Under the pieces are notes generated by a model that was given only the letters and a program-made list of their open reading frames with translations, was not told where the DNA came from and searched no databases. A stretch of DNA of 64,000 nucleotides, taken from Rhodococcus sp. SBT000017. Its GTDB lineage: Bacteria; Actinomycetota; Actinomycetes; Mycobacteriales; Mycobacteriaceae. Below, piece after piece: positions 31,324 through 40,923 of this stretch. The stretch is taken from positions 1,240,001 to 1,304,000 of the forward strand of contig NZ_REFU01000001.1 in NCBI RefSeq assembly GCF_003688915.1. The letters run 5' to 3'. Numbering within the stretch: position 1 is the first letter of the stretch; each line of letters opens with the position of its first letter. Both the position numbers and the translations under genes were made by a program.

Positions 31324-31656
31324 TCAGTGCTGTTGCCTGTTCTTGTCGACGGGTGTTGCTCTTGTCGTGTCCTCGGCCTGCAGCTGTTCGTACTCGTCGA
31401 GCACGGCTGTCACTGCGGACGATTCCACATTTCCCGATATCCGAAACGCACGACCGAAGACTCGGCGTCGTTCCGCATTGTGCAGGCATTCTCGGCTGTA
31501 GTGCAACCACGCACCACGGCCGGACATCGAATGCCGGACGTCGGGGACGAGAGCGAATTCGTGCGAACCAGCTTCTCGAACCACGATCCTCAACAGATCG
31601 GCGGCCGGCACTCGCTCCCTGCACCCGACGCACGTACGAATAGGCCGGCTTGTCAC
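31324..31656 (-). CDS. ylxR: YlxR family RNA-binding protein (DUF448)
   Basis: The 110-residue product is a YlxR/DUF448 protein, a small nucleic-acid-binding fold found between nusA and infB. Motifs are RPIRTCVGCRERVPAADLLRIVV near residue 4, RGAWLHYSRECLHNAERRRVFGRAFR near 47 and a short charged tail. A GTG at 31656 is used. Homologues bind RNase P RNA or act in transcription; the exact role here is unknown. It lies about 100 bases downstream of nusA and 97 bases upstream of infB. Confidence 0.9.
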   Translation of the reverse strand: MTSRPIRTCVGCRERVPAADLLRIVVREAGSHEFALVPDVRHSMSGRGAWLHYSRECLHNAERRRVFGRAFRISGNVESSAVTAVLDEYEQLQAEDTTRATPVDKNRQQH

Positions 31657-31752
31657 TACCGGATACTCGCGTTCATGCCCCTGGGCGGAGAGGTCGTTAC
31701 CGAACCATCGACCACTCTACCGCTGTATTGCCCCGAACTCCGCATTCCGGCC

Positions 31753-32760
31753 CTACGCGCTGGTCGTCTCGGGTGCCGCCGCATCACTGCGGATGTCGAT
31801 CCGCCAACCGGTCAATCGAGCGGCCAGTCGAGCGTTCTGCCCTTCCTTGCCGATGGCCAGAGAAAGCTGGTACTCGGGAACCACCACACGGGCCGCACGA
31901 GCAGCCGCGTCGACGACGGTCACCGAGACGACCTTCGACGGAGAAAGAGCGTTTCCGACGAACGTGGCCGGATCCTCGTCGAAGTCGATGATGTCGATCT
32001 TCTCGCCTGCGAGTTCGCTCATCACGTTGCGCACGCGCTGCCCCATCGGTCCGATGCAGGCACCCTTGGCGTTGAGACCGGACACGGTGGACGCGACGGC
32101 GATCTTCGAGCGATGCCCCGACTCGCGGGCCACTGCCACGATGTCGACCGAACCGTCGGCGATCTCGGGCACCTCGAGGGCGAACAGCTTGCGCACCAGA
32201 TTCGGATGGGTGCGCGAGAGGGTGATCTGCGGACCCCGGTTGCCCCGGGCGACTCCGACGACGTAGCACTTGATGCGTTCGCCGTGCTCGTAGCTTTCAC
32301 CCGGCACCTGCTCGGCGGGCGGCAGGAGGCCGTCGGCTCCGTTGGCGTCACTGCCGATACGAACGATGACGGTGCCCTTGGCGTTGGCACGCGTGTCGCG
32401 CTGGATGACACCGTTGACGATCTCACCCTCGTGCGTGGAGTACTCGCCGAACGAGCGCTCGTGCTCGGCGTCGCGTAGGCGCTGCAGGATGACCTGACGC
32501 GCCGTGGTTGCCGCGATGCGTCCGAAGCCTTCCGGGGTGTCGTCCCACTCGGAGATCAGATTGCCGTCGGCGTCGAGCTCCTTGGCCATCACCCGTACCG
32601 ACCCGGTCTTGCGATCGACGTCGATCCACGCGTTGGACTGGTGTCCCTCGGTGTGCCGGTAGGCCGTCAGCAACGCGGTCTGAATCGTCGAGATCACCAT
32701 CTCGATCGGAATTCCCTTGTCCGCCTCGATGGCACGCAGTGCGGCGATATCGATATTCAC
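31753..32760 (-). CDS. nusA: Transcription termination/antitermination factor NusA
   Basis: NusA binds RNA polymerase and modulates pausing, termination and rRNA antitermination. The 335-residue product lacks the C-terminal acidic repeats of enterobacterial NusA, as expected for actinobacteria. Domains in order are the N-terminal RNAP-binding domain ([22 protein letters not shown]), an S1 domain ([25 protein letters not shown] near residue 112) and two KH domains ([25 protein letters not shown] and [25 protein letters not shown]). The GTG start at 32760 overlaps the rimP stop (GTGA). Confidence 0.95.
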   Translation of the reverse strand: MNIDIAALRAIEADKGIPIEMVISTIQTALLTAYRHTEGHQSNAWIDVDRKTGSVRVMAKELDADGNLISEWDDTPEGFGRIAATTARQVILQRLRDAEHERSFGEYSTHEGEIVNGVIQRDTRANAKGTVIVRIGSDANGADGLLPPAEQVPGESYEHGERIKCYVVGVARGNRGPQITLSRTHPNLVRKLFALEVPEIADGSVDIVAVARESGHRSKIAVASTVSGLNAKGACIGPMGQRVRNVMSELAGEKIDIIDFDEDPATFVGNALSPSKVVSVTVVDAAARAARVVVPEYQLSLAIGKEGQNARLAARLTGWRIDIRSDAAAPETTSA

Positions 32761-33332
32761 TTGTTCGACCCTTCTTCCGGTGCTTCCACGTCCACGATCT
32801 CATCGGTGTCTGCGGGTGACGGTCTACTGCCGACCACGCCACCCGCCAGGTCCATCTCTTCGGCGCTGGGCCGCGAGAACTCCACCTGTACAACAGCTTT
32901 CACAACATCGGACAGCGCAACGGACCGGGTAGACAGCACACCCTTCTCCTTGATCACCACGGTGACCGAGTCACCGTCGAGCACACCGACGCGACCGTCG
33001 AACTTGACGTCGGCGAGTTCGATACGAACCTTGCGTCCGCGGGCCCGACGCCAATGCCGTGCCTCGGTCAGCGGGCGGTCGATTCCGGGGGTGGTGACTT
33101 CCAGCGTGTACGGAGCTTCCCCGAAATCGGTCACGGCATCGAAGGCATCCGAGATCTCGCGGCTCAGTTCCGGGAGCGCGTCGAGGTCGATTCCCTCTTC
33201 GCGATCGACCATGATCCGCACTGCACTGTGCTTTCCTGCGGCGACAACGTTCACGTCTTCGAGGTCGTAACCCCGTTCTCGAACGAGGTCGGCGAGCAGT
33301 TCGACAACCCTTTCCTTGGACGGAACAGGCAT
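32757..33332 (-). CDS. rimP: Ribosome maturation factor RimP
   Basis: RimP assists 30S maturation. The 191-residue product has [30 protein letters not shown], the [26 protein letters not shown] segment and the strongly conserved [30 protein letters not shown]. An extended acidic tail ([15 protein letters not shown]) is common in actinobacteria. The ATG at 33332 is chosen; a large upstream open extension is arginine-rich and antisense to the lipoprotein gene. It is the first gene of the nusA-infB operon and divergent from the lipoprotein gene. Confidence 0.93.
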   Translation of the reverse strand: MPVPSKERVVELLADLVRERGYDLEDVNVVAAGKHSAVRIMVDREEGIDLDALPELSREISDAFDAVTDFGEAPYTLEVTTPGIDRPLTEARHWRRARGRKVRIELADVKFDGRVGVLDGDSVTVVIKEKGVLSTRSVALSDVVKAVVQVEFSRPSAEEMDLAGGVVGSRPSPADTDEIVDVEAPEEGSNK

Positions 33333-33500
33333 GTCGCGAACTCCTCGTGTGTAGTTGTGGGCGATCCGGCGTACGGCAGCCGGACTGCGTTTGGTGAACC
33401 AACAGCCTACCGCCCCGCAGGCAGTGCTCGTGACCACGATCGACCGCCGCGACACGCGGGCACGGCGCGTACGAGCGCTGCGGTCTGGCACGATATCGGA

Positions 33501-34004
33501 GTGCCAACGCCGACCGTCCCCTTCGCGCTCAGCCGCCGCGGGTTGTTCCGACTCGCCGGTGTCGCCGCTCTGTCCGCGGCCGCCGTGTCCGGCGTTGCCG
33601 CCTGCGGCCAGGAGACCATCTCGGGCCCTGCCCTCGACACACTGACCGCACAGTTGCGCGCAGCCCGCGCCGATGCCGCGGATGCCACCGCGGCCGCGAC
33701 GGTGATCGCCGACTACGCAGCCGCACTCGGGATCGTCGCGGCGCAGCGGACCGAGCACGCCGATGCGCTCGAGACCGAGATCGCCCGAGCCACCGGCGCC
33801 TCGACCGACACGTCGTCGGCCACGGCCACCACGACACCCGCTCCCACGACGCCGCCGCCCGATATCGCCGCCGTGCGGGAGATGTTGACTTCCTCTGCTC
33901 GCAGTGCGGCAGATGCAGCTCGCAACGAAAGTGGTTACCGGGCAGGCCTTCTCGGTTCGATCAGTGCCTCGTGCACGGTCTCGGCCCTGGTGGTTCTGGC
34001 ATGA
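33501..34004 (+). CDS. Alanine-rich putative lipoprotein (Rv2843-like position)
   Basis: The 167-residue product starts at GTG 33501. It has a twin-arginine-like n-region ([11 protein letters not shown]), a hydrophobic core and a lipobox-like VAAC (Cys near residue 36), so it may be exported, perhaps by Tat, and lipidated. The mature part is alanine-rich and probably helical ([30 protein letters not shown]), with a Thr/Pro linker ([11 protein letters not shown]) and a second helical part. In M. tuberculosis the alanine-rich Rv2843 occupies the same place between rimP and Rv2844. The function is unknown. Its stop overlaps the next gene as ATGA. Confidence 0.7.
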   Translation: MPTPTVPFALSRRGLFRLAGVAALSAAAVSGVAACGQETISGPALDTLTAQLRAARADAADATAAATVIADYAAALGIVAAQRTEHADALETEIARATGASTDTSSATATTTPAPTTPPPDIAAVREMLTSSARSAADAARNESGYRAGLLGSISASCTVSALVVLA

Positions 34005-34441
34005 GCGATCTCGGTCCGGAACAGCAAGGCCTGGTCGATGCCCTGCACGCCGAGTACGCGGCGGTGTTCGCCTACGGCGTCGTCGCGGCGTTCTCCAACC
34101 CCACGCGCGCCGAGGTGGTGGCGTCGAACACTGCCGCTCACCGCGCGCGCCGCGACGCCACCATCGATGCACTCCGGGCGGCGAGCGTCACTGTGCCACT
34201 GCCCGATCCGGCGTACGCGTCCCCGTTCCCGGTGACCGACGCGATCTCGGCTGCGCAGTTGGCTGCGCAGGCCGAGATCGACACGAGCATCGCGTGGCGT
34301 TCGTCGATCGAACGCAGCCGGTCGGGAGCGACCCGCGACATGGGCGTGCAGGCGTTGACCGACGCTGCGGTTCGCCTCGCGACGTGGCAGCAAATTCTGG
34401 GCGTCACTCCGTCGTCGACGGCATTTCCCGGCCAACCGTGA
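34001..34441 (+). CDS. DUF4439 ferritin-like protein (Rv2844-like)
   Basis: The 146-residue helical product fits the DUF4439 ferritin-like family. It has [21 protein letters not shown] near residue 10, [21 protein letters not shown] near 35, and a final helix [17 protein letters not shown]. The Glu and His residues in the first helices ([13 protein letters not shown]) could in principle bind metal, but a full di-iron set is not evident. It is co-translated with the exported alanine-rich protein (ATGA overlap), so the two may work together. Its 3' end overlaps the convergent MFS gene by 38 bases. Confidence 0.75.
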   Translation: MSDLGPEQQGLVDALHAEYAAVFAYGVVAAFSNPTRAEVVASNTAAHRARRDATIDALRAASVTVPLPDPAYASPFPVTDAISAAQLAAQAEIDTSIAWRSSIERSRSGATRDMGVQALTDAAVRLATWQQILGVTPSSTAFPGQP

Positions 34442-35858
34442 GCGCTTCCGCCGGTCCGGCGGAACGCCCCGGCATGAACAGCGCCGCCACGAGTCCGATC
34501 GCCACTGCCCCTGCGCCGACGAGCAGGGCGGGTGCCAGGGCGTCGGTGTAGCCGGTGGGCGTCAGTGATCCACCGGCTCCGATGAACACTGCTGTCAGTA
34601 CCGCGATGCCGAGCGCGATACCCACTTCTCGCACGGTGGAGTTCGCACTGCTCGCGGTGGCGTGATCCTCGTCCTTCATGTCCCGCAGCACTGCGGTGGC
34701 GGACGGGGCGAACGTCAGTCCCATGCCCACTCCGGCCATCAGCAGCGCCGGGACCATGGACAGGTATTCGGTGTCGGGTCCCAGAATCAGCGCCATCCAC
34801 ACGAGCGAGACCGACTGCAACGACAGGCCGGCGACCAACAACCCACGCAGTCCGACGCGCTCGGCGAGCAGGCCTGCGATGGGTGCGACCACCATCGGTG
34901 CGGCAGTCCACGGCAGCGTGCGTAGGCCTGCCTGAAACGGCGTGTAGTTCATCACGATCTGCAGGTACTGCGCGAGGAGGAACACCGCCCCGAACATGCC
35001 GAGCGAGAACGTGATTCCGATGATGTTGGCGATGGTGAAGCTGCGCGAACGGAAGAGCGCCAGCGGCAGTACCGAGTGCCGGGTGCGCGATGCACGCAGA
35101 ACGAAGGCGACGAGCAGTACCGCCGAGCCGATGAAGCCGGCGAGCACCGTGGTCGACGCCCACCCGTCGTCGTTGCCGTGGACCACCGCCCACACCAGAA
35201 GGAAGACGCCGCCGCCCGCGAGGACCGCGCCGAGCAGATCGAGCGGTTGGATGCGCCCTGCGGTTTCCTTCAGCGCGACGTACGCCAGCGGTACTGCGAC
35301 GAGGGCCACCGGAACGTTGATCCAGAAGATCGCCTGCCAGGAGATCCCGTCGACCACGGCTCCGCCGACCACCGGCCCCAGCGCCACGCCGAGTCCGGAG
35401 ACTCCACCCCAGATCCCGATTGCCATTGCCCGCTTGCCCACCGGCACCACCGCGGCGAGCAGGGCCAGGGACAACGGCATGATCGCGGCGGCACCGATTC
35501 CTTGCACGGCGCGCGCCGCGATGAGCATCGCTGGACTCGCAGCGAGCGCGCTGGCCACCGAGGCGGCGGTGAAGACAGCGATTCCGCCGAGGAACACCGC
35601 GCGTCTGCCCCACCTGTCGCCGAGCGTCGCCGCCGTCAGCATGAACGTCGCGAAGGTGAGGGTGTAGGCGTTCATGAACCATTGCAGTTGTCCGACGGAG
35701 GCGTTCAGATCTTGCTGGATGACCGGGAGCGCGCTGGTCACCACCAGATTATCGAGTGTTGCCATGAACATCGGTAGGGATGCTGCGAGGATGCCGAGCC
35801 ACACGGGAACGTTCCGAGTGGCGGGCTGCACTGCAGGTGGGGAAGCTGTGGCGGTCAT
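34404..35858 (-). CDS. MFS drug transporter, 14-helix DHA2 family
   Basis: The 484-residue product is an EmrB/QacA-type proton antiporter. Segments include LGILAASLPMFMATLDNLVVTSALPVIQQDL (motif D1 type), FATFMLTAATLGDRWGRRAVFL (motif A) and AARAVQGIGAAAIMPLSLALL near residue 115. SGLGVALGPVVGGAVVDGISWQAIFWINVP (motif C) comes near 155, and 13-14 hydrophobic segments span the protein. It is divergent from a TetR regulator, with two palindromes between them (35882-35900 and 35917-35932), a typical arrangement for an inducible pump. Substrates cannot be read from sequence. Confidence 0.9.
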   Translation of the reverse strand: MTATASPPAVQPATRNVPVWLGILAASLPMFMATLDNLVVTSALPVIQQDLNASVGQLQWFMNAYTLTFATFMLTAATLGDRWGRRAVFLGGIAVFTAASVASALAASPAMLIAARAVQGIGAAAIMPLSLALLAAVVPVGKRAMAIGIWGGVSGLGVALGPVVGGAVVDGISWQAIFWINVPVALVAVPLAYVALKETAGRIQPLDLLGAVLAGGGVFLLVWAVVHGNDDGWASTTVLAGFIGSAVLLVAFVLRASRTRHSVLPLALFRSRSFTIANIIGITFSLGMFGAVFLLAQYLQIVMNYTPFQAGLRTLPWTAAPMVVAPIAGLLAERVGLRGLLVAGLSLQSVSLVWMALILGPDTEYLSMVPALLMAGVGMGLTFAPSATAVLRDMKDEDHATASSANSTVREVGIALGIAVLTAVFIGAGGSLTPTGYTDALAPALLVGAGAVAIGLVAALFMPGRSAGPAEALTVGREMPSTTE

Positions 35859-35881
35859 TGCGGTCGTCCCGTCTCGAACTT

Positions 35882-35900
35882 GTAAGCATCGAATGATTAC
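35882..35900. promoter_or_regulatory. Candidate TetR operator 1 (imperfect palindrome)
   Basis: GTAAGCATCGAATGATTAC pairs at seven of nine symmetric positions and lies 24 bases upstream of the MFS start. Together with the site at 35917-35932 it fills the 82-base divergent gap. The assignment is by position and symmetry. Confidence 0.5.
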
Positions 35901-35916
35901 TTAATCGAGACCGTAA

Positions 35917-35932
35917 GTTATCGACTGATAAC
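35917..35932. promoter_or_regulatory. Candidate TetR operator 2 (perfect palindrome)
   Basis: GTTATCGACTGATAAC has perfect 6-base arms around GACT and ends 8 bases before the TetR ATG. It probably gives autoregulation and may act with the weaker palindrome at 35882-35900. Confidence 0.55.
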
Positions 35933-35940
35933 CTGTCAAC

Positions 35941-36549
35941 ATGTCCGACGCCTCTGCACCCAAGCCCAAGGCCACCCGTATGGATGCAGCCGACCGCCGA
36001 GAGCTCGTTCTCGACGCGGCGATGCGCGCGTTCGCGCGCGGGGGCTACGCAGGCACCAGTACCGATGCGGTCGCGAAGGAAGCAGGTGTCTCTCAGCCGT
36101 ACGTGGTGCGCATGTTCGGCACCAAGGTCGAGTTGTTTCGTCTGGTGTTCCAACGCTCCGTCGACGGCATCATGGCTGCGTTCGAGGCCGTGCTGGCGGC
36201 GGGCCCGCTCGACCCCGACGACGACAGCACCTGGGCGAATCTCGGCTCGGCCTACGCCGATCTGGTGGCCGATCGCGACCTGTTGATGGTCATGATGCAC
36301 GGATTCGGCGCAGGGTCGGTACCCGAGATCGGCCGGGCGGCCCGGGAGGGAATGGGTGCCATCTACAGCCAGATACGTGACGGCACTGGCTGTTCCGAGG
36401 ATCAGGCCCGGCAGTTCATCGCGCACGGGATGCTGCTCAACGTCCTCATGTCGATGCAGGCACTCGAGCATCCGAACGACAGCTCCGGACTGCACGAGAT
36501 GACGTTATGCGCGTTCGGAACCACGCTGGTTCCGGCCGATCCCGGCTGA
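35941..36549 (+). CDS. TetR/AcrR-family regulator of the MFS pump
   Basis: The 202-residue product has a TetR helix-turn-helix at about residues 18-62 (DRRELVLDAAMRAFARGGYAGTSTDAVAKEAGVSQPYVVRMFGTKVELFRLVF). A ligand domain follows with VADRDLLMVMMHGFGAGSVPEIG and GHGMLLNVLMSMQALE-like helices near the end. The divergent MFS gene is the expected target. Its 3' end lies 9 bases from the convergent acyl-CoA dehydrogenase gene. Confidence 0.9.
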   Translation: MSDASAPKPKATRMDAADRRELVLDAAMRAFARGGYAGTSTDAVAKEAGVSQPYVVRMFGTKVELFRLVFQRSVDGIMAAFEAVLAAGPLDPDDDSTWANLGSAYADLVADRDLLMVMMHGFGAGSVPEIGRAAREGMGAIYSQIRDGTGCSEDQARQFIAHGMLLNVLMSMQALEHPNDSSGLHEMTLCAFGTTLVPADPG

Positions 36550-36558
36550 GCGTCCGAG

Positions 36559-38298
36559 CTAGGGACGCATCTCGTACCGGCCGTCGTAGGAGGCGACCTC
36601 GTTCCACACCGCCTCGAAACGAGTCGCATCGACCACCGGCTTGCGTATCGCGTCCAGGGCCCACTGCTGTTGCGCCGCAGACGATGAGGGCTTTCCGTAC
36701 AGCGCGACGGCGTAGCCGGAGAAGTCTCTGATCTGGAAGTCGAAGATCTGGTCCAGCATCTCGGGCGAGATCTCGTCGGCTTGTTCGAGCACGAGATGGC
36801 CATAGACGACGAGCGAGAACAGGTGCCCCACCACGAGTAGGAAATCGAGATCCTTCTGCTGCGCTTCGTCGGGCGCACAGTCCTGAAGAAACGACCTGAA
36901 CGCCTGGGCCTGCTCGTAGAACCGTCCCACGTTGGGTATCGCGGAGTGCTTGCTGTACAGCGGGTTCCAATCATGGAACCGGACCGAGCTAGCACCACGG
37001 GCGGGCCCCTGCGCGAAGAAGAAGCTGTCGTCGACCGGCTCGGTTCGGGTACCGACGTCCGGGTAGTCGGTGGGCGAGAACATGTACGCAGGCATGAATT
37101 TGAGCATCAGCGCCACGTTGACGTGCACCGTGCCCTCGAGCTTCGGCAGTGTTCCGATCAGCTGGGCGGCTTCACGGAAGTAGGTGTTCTTCTCGTACCC
37201 TTTGGCCGCGATGACGTCGTGCAACAGACGGACGACCGTTTCGCCCTCGGAGGTCACCTTCGCCTTGGTCATCGGATTGAACAGGAGGTAGCGCCGGTCT
37301 TCGGGTCCGGCGGCACGGAAGTAGTCCAGCGCTCGCGCGCTGAACAGCTTCATGGCGATCAGCCGGGAGTATGCGTCGACGAATGCGCTGCGGACGTGCG
37401 GGAAATCGGTGACGCGATTGCCGTAGAGAACTCTGTTGTTCGCGTGCGTGATCGCCTCGTAGAACGCGTGCTCACAGATGCCGATGGATCCGGTGCACAG
37501 GTTGAACTTTCCGACGTTGACCGTGTTCAGCGCAGCCGAGAATGCGTCGGCACCGGTGTGCAGGATGTCCTGTTGCCGGACGGGGTAGTTCTCGAGCGCG
37601 AAGGTGCTGACGTACATCTGCCCGTGGACGACGCTCTCGCGAAGCCGATAGGCCGGGTGCGCGCTGTCTGCCACGAAGAACACGTACGAATCCGGTCCGT
37701 CGACGTCGGTGCGTCGGCCGAACACCGAGACCATGCCCGCAACGTTGCCGTTCCCGATGTAGTACTTCTCCCCCGACGCGGTGAACTCGAGTTCGGAGTC
37801 CTCGGTCGAGGGCGTCAACAGCATGTCGGTGGAGTAGACGTCGGCTCCGTGTGCGCGCTCGGACAGTCCGAACGCCATCACACCGCCGCGGTCCAGCTCG
37901 CGTGCGGCGCGCCGTTTGGCGTCGTCGTTGGCACTCATCCAGATGGGCCCGAGACCCAGAACGGTGACCTGCCAGGTGTACCAGTAGGCCAGACCGTAGA
38001 ACCCGAGAACCTCGCTCAGCGCTGCATTGCGAGCAGCGTCCCATCGCGTGTTCGGCGATCCGTCCGCGTAGGCGGCGGGCGTGGAGAAGGTTGCGAACAG
38101 CTTCTGCTCGGCGACGAACTCGATGAAGTCCGCGGGCCAGACTGCGTCGAGATCGTCCGCGAGCAGCCTGGCCTTGCCTCGATTCTCGAACCACTCGATC
38201 AAGGCGCGCAGCGCTCGACGAGAGTCGCCGTCGAGCTCGGCCGGATCGAAGGTTGTGGGATCGAACAGCGCAAAGTGAGACACGTGGTGACCTCTCAT
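36559..38298 (-). CDS. Acyl-CoA dehydrogenase family protein
   Basis: The 579-residue product is an FAD-dependent acyl-CoA dehydrogenase/oxidase of a long subtype. Conserved regions are GGVMAFGLSERAHGADVYSTDMLL near residue 140 (substrate/FAD loop), FTASGEKYYIGNGNVAGMVSVFGRR near 172 and LNTVNVGKFNLCTGSIGICEHAFYEA near 265. DAYSRLIAMKLFSARALDYFRAAG comes near 310. It carries about 180 residues more than standard short-chain acyl-CoA dehydrogenases, mostly in the C-terminal half. Start choices are ATG 38298 or GTG 38283 (VSHFALFDPTTF). No beta-oxidation partner is adjacent; proS lies 60 bases upstream on the same strand. The substrate is unknown. Confidence 0.85.
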   Translation of the reverse strand: MRGHHVSHFALFDPTTFDPAELDGDSRRALRALIEWFENRGKARLLADDLDAVWPADFIEFVAEQKLFATFSTPAAYADGSPNTRWDAARNAALSEVLGFYGLAYWYTWQVTVLGLGPIWMSANDDAKRRAARELDRGGVMAFGLSERAHGADVYSTDMLLTPSTEDSELEFTASGEKYYIGNGNVAGMVSVFGRRTDVDGPDSYVFFVADSAHPAYRLRESVVHGQMYVSTFALENYPVRQQDILHTGADAFSAALNTVNVGKFNLCTGSIGICEHAFYEAITHANNRVLYGNRVTDFPHVRSAFVDAYSRLIAMKLFSARALDYFRAAGPEDRRYLLFNPMTKAKVTSEGETVVRLLHDVIAAKGYEKNTYFREAAQLIGTLPKLEGTVHVNVALMLKFMPAYMFSPTDYPDVGTRTEPVDDSFFFAQGPARGASSVRFHDWNPLYSKHSAIPNVGRFYEQAQAFRSFLQDCAPDEAQQKDLDFLLVVGHLFSLVVYGHLVLEQADEISPEMLDQIFDFQIRDFSGYAVALYGKPSSSAAQQQWALDAIRKPVVDATRFEAVWNEVASYDGRYEMRP

Positions 38299-38358
38299 AG
38301 TCGTTGACCCGAAGCTACCAGCGGGTAAACGACCGCGCAGAGAGATCGCGAGACTCCC

Positions 38359-40110
38359 CTACGGTGTGTGCCGCACAGCCTTCACGATCTCCTCGACAGC
38401 CGAGTCGATGTCGAGTTCGCGACTCTCACCGGTGAAGCGATCACGGATCTCGACCTTGCCGTCGGCCCAGCCGCGGCCGATGACGACCACCAGCGGAACA
38501 CCGATCAGTTCCGAGTCCTTGAACTTCACTCCGGGCGAGGCCTTGCGGTCGTCGAACAGCACCTCGATGCCCTGTGTATCGAGTTGTGTCGCAATCGATT
38601 CCGCGCCCGCGCGAGCAGCGTCGTCCTTGTTGGCGATCACCAGGTGGACATCGGCAGGTGCCACCTCCGACGGCCACCGCAGGCCCTTGTCGTCGTGCAT
38701 CTGCTCGGCGATCACGGCGACCAGACGGGAGACGCCGACACCGTAGGAACCCTGCGTCAGGCGAACCGGCTTGCCGGTCTCACCGAGGACGTCGACAGCG
38801 AACGCATCGGTGTACTTGTAGCCGAGCTGGAAGATGTGCCCGATCTCGATTCCGCGAGCACTGACGAGCGGCCCGCGCCCGTCGGGAGACATGTCGCCGT
38901 CACGCACCTCGGCTGCTTCGATGGTGCCGTCGGGAACGAAATCGCGACCGGCGACGAGGTTCACCACGTGCTTGCCCTTGACATCCGCGCCGGTGATCCA
39001 GGACGTGCCGTCGACCACCCGGGGATCGACGAGGTAGCGAACTCCGTTGGCCTGCAATGCGCGAGGCCCGATGTACCCCTTGACGAGGAACGGATTGGCC
39101 GCGAAGTCCGCGTCGGTCAACAAAGCGAACTCGGCAGGCTCGAGGGATGCTTCGAGGCGCTTCTCGTCCACCTCGCGGTCACCGGGCAGCCCGACGGCGA
39201 GCAGTTCCCACTCCCCTTCGGCGTTGCGAACCTTGAGCAGGATGTTCTTGAGCGTGTCCGCGCCGGTCACGGTGCGACCGAGATCCGCGGAGTTGGCCCA
39301 CTCCACCAGGGTCGCGATGGTCGGGGTGTCGCCGGTCTCGTGATCGACGGCAGCCGGCTGCCCCTCGATCGGCAGCGGTTCCGGTGCCGGAGTGGTGACG
39401 GCCTCGACGTTGGCCGCGTATCCCGACTCGATGCAGCGCACGTAGGTGTCCTCACCGATGTCGCTCTCGGCCAGGAATTCCTCGGAGGCGCTGCCGCCCA
39501 TGGCACCGGACGTGGCGGCGACGATGACGTAGCCGACGCCGAGGCGGGCGAAGATGCGCTGATACGCCTCGCGGTGGGCGGCGTAGGACTTCTTCAGTCC
39601 GTCCTCGTCCATGTCGAAGGAGTACGAGTCCTTCATCACGAACTCGCGGCCGCGCAGAATACCGGCGCGAGGACGCTCCTCGTCGCGGTACTTGGTCTGA
39701 ATCTGGTACAGCGTGACCGGCAGGTCCTTGTACGAGTTGTACTCGGCCTTGACCGTCAGCGCGAACAGTTCCTCGTGGGTGGGACCGAGCAGCATGTCGT
39801 TGCCCTTGCGGTCCTGCAACCGGAACAGCGCGTCGCCGTATTCGGTCCACCGATTGGTGGTCTCGTACGGCTCGCGCGGCAGCAGTGCGGGCAGAGATAT
39901 CTCCTGCGCACCGATGGCGTTCATCTCCTCGCGCACGACACGCTCGACCTGCCGCAGCACCCGCAGACCAAGCGGCAACCAGGAGTAGACGCCCGGCGCG
40001 ATACGACGAACGTAACCGGCGCGGACCAACAGCTTGTGGCTGTCGACCTCGGCGTCGGCCGGGTCGTCGCGGAGGGTACGAAGGAACAACTGCGAAAGAC
40101 GGGTGATCAC
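38359..40110 (-). CDS. proS: Prolyl-tRNA synthetase
   Basis: ProS charges tRNA(Pro). The 583-residue length indicates the bacterial type with an editing (INS) domain. Conserved parts are [41 protein letters not shown] at the N-terminus, [16 protein letters not shown], the motif 2 region [27 protein letters not shown] near 140, and an INS domain at about 225-400. Motif 3 ([19 protein letters not shown] near 450) and an anticodon-binding domain follow. It corresponds to Rv2845c in gene order. It is divergent from yaaA by about 70 bases. Confidence 0.96.
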   Translation of the reverse strand: MITRLSQLFLRTLRDDPADAEVDSHKLLVRAGYVRRIAPGVYSWLPLGLRVLRQVERVVREEMNAIGAQEISLPALLPREPYETTNRWTEYGDALFRLQDRKGNDMLLGPTHEELFALTVKAEYNSYKDLPVTLYQIQTKYRDEERPRAGILRGREFVMKDSYSFDMDEDGLKKSYAAHREAYQRIFARLGVGYVIVAATSGAMGGSASEEFLAESDIGEDTYVRCIESGYAANVEAVTTPAPEPLPIEGQPAAVDHETGDTPTIATLVEWANSADLGRTVTGADTLKNILLKVRNAEGEWELLAVGLPGDREVDEKRLEASLEPAEFALLTDADFAANPFLVKGYIGPRALQANGVRYLVDPRVVDGTSWITGADVKGKHVVNLVAGRDFVPDGTIEAAEVRDGDMSPDGRGPLVSARGIEIGHIFQLGYKYTDAFAVDVLGETGKPVRLTQGSYGVGVSRLVAVIAEQMHDDKGLRWPSEVAPADVHLVIANKDDAARAGAESIATQLDTQGIEVLFDDRKASPGVKFKDSELIGVPLVVVIGRGWADGKVEIRDRFTGESRELDIDSAVEEIVKAVRHTP

Positions 40111-40179
40111 GGGTTGTCAGACTAGTCGCTCACACAGTGCCTGTGAGCAGGCGGCCGTACAGTGAGTAGCCTCGAGCCC

Positions 40180-40923
40180 GTGCTGATTCTGCTGCCTCCC
40201 TCCGAGACGAAGTCCGACGGCGGTTCCGGAGCACCTCTCGATCTGGACCGACTGTCGCTGCCCACGCTGACCCCGCTTCGCCGAAAGCTCGCCGATGCGC
40301 TGGTGGAACTGTCCGCCGACGTCGACGCGTCGATCGCGGCGCTCGGCCTGGGCCCAACCCAGGTGGACGAGATCGAACGCAACGCCCGGTTGTGGACCTC
40401 ACCCACCACACCAGCACTGCAGCGGTACACCGGCGTGCTCTACGACGCCCTCGACGCGGCGTCGTTCACCCGGGCCGGTCGCGCCCGAGCGGAAGCGAGG
40501 CTGTGGATCGGCTCGGCCCTGTTCGGAGCCGTCCGCGCCTCCGATCCGATTCCGTCCTATCGACTTTCCGGTGGATCGACCGTTCCGAACTTCGGGACGC
40601 TGCGATCACACTGGAAGCCCGAACTCTCCGACGCCATCGAAGCCGAGGATGAGGGCATCGTCGTCGACCTCCGATCGGGCACCTATCAACAACTCGGTCC
40701 CGTCCCGGGCGCGATCACCGCGACGGTGCTCACCGAGAAGCCCGACGGCAGCCGATCGGTGGTGAGCCACTTCAACAAGCATCACAAGGGTCTGCTGGCA
40801 CGCGCGTTGACGCTGACCACCGCCGAGCCGAAGGACGTCAAAGCCGTTGCGCGCGTGGCATCCAAGGCCGGCCTGCGAGTCGAAGTGGCGTCGAGCACCG
40901 AATTGATCGTGCTCACCGAATGA
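40180..40923 (+). CDS. yaaA: YaaA/DUF328 family peroxide-stress protein
   Basis: The approximately 247-residue product matches the YaaA/DUF328 family, which in E. coli limits free iron during peroxide stress and has a DNA-binding fold. Motifs are VLILLPPSETKSDGG at the start, AARLWTSPTTPALQRYTGVLYDAL-like segments near residue 75, the GSALFGAVRASDPIPSYRLSGGSTVPNFGTL block near 115, VVDLRSGTYQQLGP and a C-terminal VVSHFNKHHKGLLARALT. The GTG at 40180 gives the usual MLxLLPPSE-like start; a GTG at 40162 would add six residues. Its stop overlaps the next gene (ATGA). Confidence 0.88.
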   Translation: MLILLPPSETKSDGGSGAPLDLDRLSLPTLTPLRRKLADALVELSADVDASIAALGLGPTQVDEIERNARLWTSPTTPALQRYTGVLYDALDAASFTRAGRARAEARLWIGSALFGAVRASDPIPSYRLSGGSTVPNFGTLRSHWKPELSDAIEAEDEGIVVDLRSGTYQQLGPVPGAITATVLTEKPDGSRSVVSHFNKHHKGLLARALTLTTAEPKDVKAVARVASKAGLRVEVASSTELIVLTE

